From Lactuca virosa (lineage: Eukaryota; Streptophyta; Magnoliopsida; Asterales; Asteraceae), in assembly GCA_928212115.1 (NCBI GenBank), contig CAKMRJ010005745.1, forward strand, positions 77,500,407 through 77,564,406: a stretch of 64,000 nucleotides of DNA, written 5' to 3'. The position numbers and the translations under genes are program-made. Under the pieces are notes generated by a model, which saw only the letters and a program-made list of their open reading frames with translations, made no database searches and was not told the DNA's origin. Numbering within the stretch: position 1 is the stretch's first letter; every line of letters starts with the position of its first letter. Below are positions 57,452 through 64,000 of the stretch, in pieces.

Positions 57452-57880
57452 CTGCAAATTTTCATCATGTCATCAATGGAATCCCAAAAAAGAATTAGCG
57501 TTAATCGAACCGTGTAATGTAACATGCTCACAAATTTCAATTAGATTCACAGATTTTGAAACATGAATAACAGAATGAGATTCGATTGATATTAGACAGA
57601 GATCGGTGATATCGATCAATTGAACGTTGGTTGATGAATTTTATGGAAGAAAAGAGGAATTTTCGGGAAGACGATGCATGGGCCAATTAGAACAAACTTA
57701 TAGAAATATTGAATCGTAGAAATTAGATTAATGAGTAACTGAGTAAGGGTTTCAGATGAAGAGGATTCGACTTACGTGAGAGTGGGAAAAACGAAGAGCC
57801 TTGGGTAGAATAAAAAATGGCGATTCGAAGAGCGAAAAACCACGGCAGAGATGACGATCTGAAAGTGATGATTATGAAAT
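57452..57880 (-). promoter_or_regulatory. 5' UTR exon and intron of the COX7a-like gene
   Basis: GT at 57775-57774 and AG at 57453-57452 delimit a 324-bp intron in the leader. The exon upstream (about 57776-57880) is inferred; no clear TATA box is visible. Confidence 0.5.
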
Positions 57881-58950
57881 GGTAAATTTTGGCTGTAGAA
57901 TAAGATTCAGAAATCAAGGAAATAAAAATGGTTGGAAGTGGCATTGGGCTTGTAAGGCCTAATATTGGGCCTTGTTCAGTTGTTTTGGTACAAAAATAAA
58001 ATCTCTTGCCTTTCTACTGAAGATGGGCATGCAAAGTCCAAAATATTCCAAACCGGTTTAGGAAAAAAAAAAAATCAAAAACCATACGGAAACAGGTTTT
58101 TCCAAAATCGGTTTGGTTTGGTTCGATAGGTTACTATTGGTTTGGGGAGTTTGCGGTTGAAACTAGACCGAGACTTGTTTGAAAAATCAAACAAAAAATC
58201 GTTTACAGTGTGTTTGACACATTAGCAGAAAAATCAGTTTTTAACGTTATATCTTATCAATAAATTGTCTAAAGTAGCTTATAAGCTAGTTTATAATTTA
58301 CGATAAATTACTTTTGTGGTCTCATCAAACATCAAATTGCAATAAGCTTAAAAAATAAACTAGTTTATGCTTGCCAAATAATATACATAAAAATGTTGTT
58401 TTGATCCCATAACTTCTTTACATTCTTTACATTTTTATTAAAACAAAGATTTTGTTGTATTTATCTTTATAAAATTTGAGTAGAAAAAATATCATTCTAA
58501 CACCTTGGTTGAACCTGAATAATTGAAAATACCTTATGCCATGGCGAACTTCGTTCACTGCTGAAAAGGAAAGTTCGACAGAAATATTGTTATCCAAACC
58601 AGATATGATTTGTCCACTCATCGGCCATAAATTTTTTTGTAAAACCTGTAATTTGATTTTCCCCAAATATACAATGCTTCTTAATCTTATTTTATTCCCA
58701 TATAATGGTTAATCACATAAAATCGGGGATTTCGTTTATTTAGACGATGGGATATGTATTTAATTTGGTTACACATATCTATCAATTTAGTCTCAACATA
58801 TATGAATGGTTGAATATAAACTTTAATGATCATCTTAAAAATAATCAGCATCCCTTTGAGATTCTTGAACAATTCTCCCTTTTTACTCACATTATGCCTC
58901 GCAAGATGATAATAGTAAACGCCATCTTTAAAATTAGATGATCTTTTATT
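57881..58950. other. Intergenic region, no supported gene
   Basis: AT-rich. A stretch at 58045-58160 with 'ccaaaccggttta' and 'cggtttggtttggttcg' resembles a common kind of plant MITE end, but no second end or duplication was found. Confidence 0.5.
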
Positions 58951-59203
58951 AGAACAAATTACTGAAATGGTCTCTGTAGTTTGTACAAATTTCGTGTTTT
59001 TTTACACGCTTGCTCCCTCCGTGAATATCCCGTTAGCCATCCCTGTTAAAAGAGCCCACATGCCTGGCACGCTAGGGGTAATCTCGTCTTTTTAATTCAA
59101 AACCCTATAAGAACGTTAATATACATATACAATTGACAAAACCCATCTCTTTCTCGTTGTCTTATTCTTCTCTGCATTTTTCATCCTCTGAGAAATACAC
59201 GTA

Positions 59204-59521
59204 ATGGCGATTACCTGTGATTCTGGTCATCCTACTGTTATATGCACCTCAACGACAAAGAAAAACCAAGGAAAGTTATTTTATTGTTGTACTGGGAAAG
59301 TATTTTTTTTGCTAAGTCACTGTTTTCATTTATACACTTAATCTCTCATGAAATTACTGAAATTGCAGGGGCCACGATGTGGTTTTGTATGTTGGGTTGA
59401 TGAAGATACATATATCCATGCCAAAAGTACGAATGAGCTTCAAAATGAAATCAAGAAATTCATGCTATTACTACTGTTAACTTGGGTTTTCTTTGTGGCT
59501 ACTCTAATCTACAAATTGTAA
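59204..59521 (+). CDS. Small GRF-type zinc-finger protein with C-terminal membrane segment (82 aa)
   Basis: Two exons (59204-59299 and 59369-59521) with GT...AG ends join at a codon boundary. The GRF-like finger shows 'CDSGHP' (C5, H9), 'FYCC' (C28/C29) and 'GPRCGFVCWVDED' (C36), so four plausible zinc ligands are spread over both exons. A linker is followed by a hydrophobic stretch at about residues 64-80, predicting a tail anchor. GRF fingers bind single-stranded nucleic acid in known proteins. Many plant copies like this are repetitive and near transposons. The start follows an 'aatacacgta' context with no better Met. Function unknown; intact as read. Confidence 0.68.
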
Positions 59522-59524
59522 TGT

Positions 59525-60060
59525 TATTGTTTTGGAATGTAATATAATTGACTTGTCGGAAGTTATGTAATGAGTTCCAAACGTTGTTTTTTTTTGGGTT
59601 TTTGTATTTCCTGTTGGATGTATCTGTAATGGAATGGAATGCAATTGAAATGGAATGGAATGAAGTTGTTTTTAGGTTATTGTCTTTCCTATTGGTATGT
59701 AGCTACAATAGAATGGAATGCACATGATATGGAATGGAATGAACATGTTTTTAGGTTTTTGTTAATGTAATTGGAATCTAATTGGATTGGAATGGAATGT
59801 TTAAAACATCCCATAGTTAACAAAAGATCATCACAATGTTATCAAAAGATCACTACAATGTTTAAAACATCTTAGAGTTAACAAAAGATCATGAGAATGT
59901 TATCAAAAGATCATTACAATGTTATCAAAACATCACTATAATGTTTAAAACATCTTAGAGTTAACAAAAGATCATCACAATGTTAACTAAAGACCAACAC
60001 AATAACATAATTTAAAAAGCCATTCCATCATGCTATCAAAATACATAATCTAGTATAAGA
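59525..60060. repeat. Short tandem repeats between convergent transposon genes
   Basis: 59620-59800 is rich in 'ggaatggaatg' units. 59815-59990 repeats 'aaaagatca' with 'caatgtta' and 'tttaaaacatctta' at ~55-bp intervals. No frame is supported. Confidence 0.7.
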
Positions 60061-60064
60061 GAAT

Positions 60065-60650
60065 TTAAACAACCTTCTTTTCCTTTTTCCTAGCCCCACC
60101 TTGCTTGCTTGGACCTGCATCATTACCTCCACCATCCTTCTTCCCCTTCTTCCCAGCCCCACTTTGCTTGCTTGGATCTGCACCATTACCTCCACCGTCC
60201 TTATTTCCTTTTTTCCCAGCCCCACTTTGCTTGCTTAGACCTGTACCATTACCTCCACCATCCTTCTTTCCTTTCTTCCCATCTACTTAACCTTTGCAGC
60301 TCCTTTTGTTATGACCAACATTTTTTCATTTTAAGCATGTCACAAACTTGTCTTCCCTTGAAGCCCTACCACTCACCATTTCTTCTGATTCAACCACACA
60401 CTTCCTTCTTTTCTTCTTAGGTTTACCAATAGGGACATGGTGCTTGGGAAGAAGCAATGTTGTAGAACAAGGATACTTTACCCATATTCTTCTTCCATTG
60501 ATAGGCTCGATCTTGAAGGAATACATTTCCTTCCATGTACTCAACCAGTAAGTGGGATGCACCCACGACTCAGGTAAACCAATATTTATCATGTTTTTTC
60601 TCATGTCCCAAATTGCCACCAATGCATGTTTACAAGGTATACATGTCACA
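60065..60650 (-). pseudogene. Mutator-like transposase C-terminal fragment
   Basis: On the minus strand: the end of a SWIM zinc finger ('CIPCKHALVAIWD'); the block 'PESWVHPTYWLSTWKEMYSF'; 'PKHHVPIGKPKKKRRK'; a zinc knuckle reduced to 'GHNKRSCKG' after an in-frame stop; and a Lys/Gly/Asn-rich tail of 63-bp repeats (60115, 60178, 60241). This is the usual tail of plant MURA-type transposases. The N-terminal catalytic part is missing because the fragment is cut at 60647-60650. The first residues of the open frame (MFGGVT) come from the adjoining LTR. Confidence 0.82.
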
Positions 60651-60800
60651 CCCCCAAACATGGATGGCGGAAATGTCTGGTGGTGGATGACTTCATGAAC
60701 AGTATCACAACATAATGTACAATAGTGATCAAAGCAAACACAACCATCATAAATATAATTGAGAATGTTACATTGTTTCCAAGTATTGTATGTTTCAAAA
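60647..60800 (-). mobile_element. LTR fragment related to the two solo LTRs
   Basis: It begins tgtcacacccccaaac, then 'atggcggaaatg', 'agtatcacaac' and 'caaacacaaccat', the same order as 10445-10570. Similarity fades by about 60800. It interrupts the transposase fragment; no target duplication is visible because the other end is missing. Confidence 0.7.
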
Positions 60801-60801
60801 C

Positions 60802-61230
60802 TGATGATATATGGTCCACTAGCATGGCCCAGACTGCTCTAGCGAGCCAGCCTAGCTTGGCGCGCTCCTGCCAGCCTTGTCTGGCGTTCTCCTGCCAACC
60901 TTGCTGGGGACTCCCTTGCCAGCCTCGCTGGGGAATCTCCTGTTGGTTTATATGACTAGTTCCAGTCCGATGTCATTGGCCGCGTACCAATAACACCAGA
61001 CTGGGGGGACTTGATGATATATGGTCAATTGGCAAGGCCTAGACTGCTCTAGCGCGCCAGCCTGGCCTGGTACGCTCCTGCCAGCCCTGCCTGGCGTTCC
61101 CTTGCCAGCCTTGTTGGGGACTCTCCTGCCGGCCTGGCCAGGCGCTCCCTCGCCTGGCACTCCCTTGTCATCCCTTCCTGGTGCGCGCCCGCCAGCCCCG
61201 CCCGGCGCCTCCGGGCGGCCTTGCCCAACT
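60802..61230. repeat. GC-rich ~211-bp tandem duplication with minisatellite
   Basis: Units beginning 'gatgatatatggtc' at 60803 and 61014 share 'agactgctctagcg' and following 'ctcctgccagcc' units. Each unit also contains shorter ~22-bp repeats of ccagcc-ttg-ctgg. Open frames on both strands here are low-complexity products. Confidence 0.75.
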
Positions 61231-62760
61231 CCTTGCTAGTTGGGCCTGAATTGGGCTGGCCCAAGGCCTGACCTAATTGCCCCCTATATAATGAATAGTA
61301 TCTCCTCCATGGAGAGGGATCTTCCCCCATGGCTCAGCCGCCACTATACTCCGGCCGGGTGGCTCAGCCGCCACCCGCCGCCGTCAGCCACCATACACCA
61401 CCACTAGCACCAAGATGGTTCTCTCCAGCTATGGAGGACCACCTCAGATCTTCCATCTAATCTAACTTGACCGTCAGAGTCCGCTCCCGGGGCACAGTCC
61501 CTGGGTCGGCTCTAACGACTTTGCACTGTGATGTCCAGATCTCCGCCGTAGCAGAAGACCAGATAAGCCGCCGGAGGTTGATGTCGCATCATTTGGCGCC
61601 ATCCCGGACTTGAACAAGCAGCCATCACCTTGTTCTTCCTAGATCTGTTTAGATCTGTTGAGTTCCACATCAGGTTTTCTCAGATCTGTCCATTCTTATC
61701 CCTCATTTGATCAGATCCGTTCAGATCTGATTAGCTATCTTTTAGATCTCTCGATCTGATGTGTTTTCATTCAGATCCATAGATCTACTTCATTTTTAGC
61801 TCAGATCCCCTGATCTACTTAGTGTTTTTGTTCAGATCTATGGATTTGCTTTGTTTCTTAGACCAGATCTTTGGATCTGTTCTAGTTTTGGTTCATTCAA
61901 AGATTTTTCGAGTTTACAAAGGCATTTCAGATCAGTTTCGTTTTTCTTTTCAGTGACCCATTCAGTAAGTTGGGGAGAAAAGAAATTTTTTACAAGTTTA
62001 TCCTTTTATCAAGTTCATATTATTAGAAAATCGTTTTTTAGTTAAGATTTTTTTTGTGTATAACCTTACTCCCAGCAACATTTGTTTGTAAACAAAGCTG
62101 GAATGCTTGTACATTTCAAAAAATCGAGTTCTTACTCACTTTTGTTCATATTTTTGGGTGTTCTTTCTTTAGAAGCTCAGAGAAGAGAAACGAAGTTTTT
62201 TACAAATCTGCTCTTGCTTACACCTTGATAGTTTGTTGAGCAAGCTGAAGAAGGAAAGAAAGTTTATGAGAAAAAAAAAAACCCTTCTCAGATCTGTTTC
62301 TTTTTTATATTCTGAGGATTTGTTTAGCAAGTGGGAAGAAAAGAAATTTTTAAGAGTTTTATTTCAGTTTATATATCGTTTTTAGCTATGATATTTTGAA
62401 TGCAATCCTACCTCTGCAACAATTGTTTGTGCATACAACTATATGACTTGTACATTTCACAAAACTCTTCAAAAAAAAAGAGAGAAGGGAGGAGAAAATA
62501 TTTCTATAAGCTTTTATCTTATTCTCAGATCATGTTAACAAGAGCATATTCTAGTTCACAATTTTCTTTGAACAAGACCTCTCATGTCTGTTTTGTTTAT
62601 ATTTTTGGGCCTTTTCAAAAAGTTTGAGGGGACAGGAGGCTTTTTACCCCATGTCCATCGATTTTTGTAGAACTAATCTCTAAAACATTTATTTGTACCC
62701 ATGGCTGGGATGCTTGTACATTTTATCAAATTAACAAAAGAAAAAAAAAGAAGTCAAAGT
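61231..62760 (+). other. Promoter-like start and degenerate leader array
   Basis: A TATA-like 'ctatataatg' at about 61284 is followed by a GC-rich leader, then many 'cagatctg' units (61640-61880). Three degenerate modules of ~330 bp follow. Each has a 'gaagaaaagaaattttt' block (about 61975, 62335) and a 'gcttgtacattt' block (62105, 62450, 62712). No gene is recognised. It may be an LTR or the leader of an unidentified element. Confidence 0.4.
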
Positions 62761-62879
62761 TCAAGAAATGATGTTATTTCTCTCTCTAAGGCTATGGGAA
62801 GTACATGGAATTTTACAGCTCATATTTCCAGTGAATTGTATAAAATATTACAACAGTAAAGCTGTCAATCCTAACCATA

Positions 62880-63900
62880 TAAACGACAAAAGAAAAAAAA
62901 GGGTAAAGGTGCACAGTGCACTAGACTAATGACAAGACATATGACAGAGTTGTCTACAAAAGTCAAAAAAGCAAAACCGACCCCACCTGGTCCAATCCCT
63001 TATGTACAGAAAAACAAAAGAGTCGGACCCACCGGTCGACACACCCTCCCAAGCAGCCAAGGACGTCCCAAACCCGAGCTTCTCTCGCCAGAACGAAAGC
63101 CCCAACTACTCAATCCCCGGTCGCACCCAGCTCCGCCACTCCACCTACTCAACCCAGATCTTATGAATCTCCAATCGCTCTCTCGCAGAGCCACCCGCTG
63201 ATCCCCACTATCTCAATTGTCTTCGCCAACAGGCACCTTCAAGATCCAGCGCCACCAGTGACAGGTAACACCATCATCGCCTCACAGTCGCGACCTCCGG
63301 TCACACGCCAACAGTCACCATCGACTGCAATCACCGGACGCCATCCACCTCCCTCCAACGGCGATTATCGCTTCCCCCAGCAGCAGCGCCGGCGTCAAGC
63401 AATAATCTCCATCTAACAAACACACCATCGATTGTCGATATCGTCGCAGGGACCCAAACCTCCAACAGACCATCCAATCGCCATCCCTAGACCACCGGTC
63501 GGAACCCAAAGCGCCACCTGTCATCCTCCTGCGACCATACGACTGGGGCTCAAGTTCCGATTACCTTGGCATCACCGCACCACCGTTCTCCATCTGCTCC
63601 ACTCTCACCACCCAACGACAGTTGGACTACCGCACCTCCCTTCGATAGACCAAATCCAGCATCAGCAATCGCCGACGCCAGATACCTTGTCGACTGCCAA
63701 CTAAACAAAGTAGCGCCATGCGCTGACCCCTGTTTCTCGATTCGCAGCCAACCGGAGCTACTGCGATCCGAGAGGGCTGCGCCACCGTACCAACGCTCCG
63801 ATCTCCCTCTCGTGTGGCAAGCTCCCTTTTTCTTTTGGCATATCCACGAAAATCAGATACAGAGAAAGCGAGGGTACCAATAAAAGGACTTGGGCTAAGA
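62880..63900. other. GC-rich region with proline-rich frames, unidentified
   Basis: Composition changes sharply to CpG-rich sequence. Several overlapping short frames on both strands are Pro/Ser/His- or Gly/Arg-rich with no domain. 'cagtgacaggtaacacc' near 63266 is donor-like. It could be an exon or leader of a gene continuing right of the window, or a transposon leader; neither is supported. Confidence 0.3.
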
Positions 63901-64000
63901 ATCTTATCAGATGGGCTTACAAGATTATTGGGCTTATTCAATCAGGCTCCTTTTTTAATTTTGGGCCTCTTCTAAGCATTTTTGGACCACTTTAGCAACA

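Larger units (their letters stand above)
58951..60650. mobile_element. Remains of a Mutator-like element with two convergent genes
   Basis: The left part begins near 58960 with 'aattactgaaatggtctctg', a terminus style shared by many plant DNA transposons. A GRF zinc-finger gene (plus) and a transposase tail (minus) converge on a repeat-rich gap (59525-60060). The right half is cut off at about 60647 by an unrelated LTR fragment. No inverted terminus can be checked, so the element boundary is inferred. Confidence 0.5.

Noticed and set aside
57238..57540. Longer N-terminal start for the COX7a-like protein (upstream Met codons)
   Set aside because: Those codons lie upstream of a clear acceptor site and are within the predicted 5'-UTR intron; the shorter start gives the expected family length.
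61049..61330. Ala/Arg/Gly-rich 93-codon minus-strand frame
   Set aside because: It is low-complexity translation of the GC-rich tandem duplication.
1..64000. tRNA, rRNA or other structured RNA genes
   Set aside because: None was recognised by eye; the tRNA-like matches are only short primer-binding sites. A tRNAscan/Infernal run would be decisive.

Overview
The window is repeat-dense plant nuclear DNA. It carries intron-containing plant genes, (TA)n microsatellites up to about 90 bp, nested Copia, Gypsy, hAT, PIF/Harbinger and Mutator-like elements, and long LTRs with CG-core palindromes. The palindrome-rich LTR style suggests an Asteraceae genome, most likely lettuce (Lactuca). That is an inference from recalled repeat style and no search was run.

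Only two ordinary host genes are supported, both on the minus strand. One is a six-exon plastid-type alkaline/neutral invertase (GH100, 45127-48055, 625 residues when spliced, no disruption). The other is a 67-residue cytochrome c oxidase subunit 7a-like gene (57165-57447) with an intron in its 5' UTR. A small GRF zinc-finger/membrane protein gene (59204-59521) faces a Mutator-like transposase tail and probably belongs to the transposon.

Layout: 1-5450, a decayed minus-strand Copia-type element. 5451-15259, a Gypsy element with 2.2-kb LTRs, lacking most of its reverse transcriptase and carrying a foreign solo LTR inside its integrase (5-bp target duplication). 15260-21801, a chain of different TIR elements separated by (TA)n tracts; one holds the last four exons of a phytyl-ester-synthase-like acyltransferase, all in frame. 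22000-34830, a large inverted repeat of a Ptta/En/Spm-type transposase gene, one arm of which is split by an almost complete Copia element (26442-34377). 35000-45000, LTR fragments, a foldback element, tandem repeats and a Harbinger ORF1 pseudogene. 45127-48600, the invertase gene with a MITE in intron 4. 49553-55913, a hAT element with an 8-bp target duplication, split by a solo LTR with its own 5-bp duplication. 56016-56158, a short hAT MITE. 57165-57880, the COX7a-like gene. 58950-60650, the remains of a two-gene Mutator-like element. 60647-64000, an LTR fragment, GC-rich tandem duplications and an unidentified leader-like region.

The host genes do not form a functional cluster. The notable biology is in how the elements target (TA)n, capture gene pieces, and repeatedly carry CG-centred palindromes in LTRs of different families.
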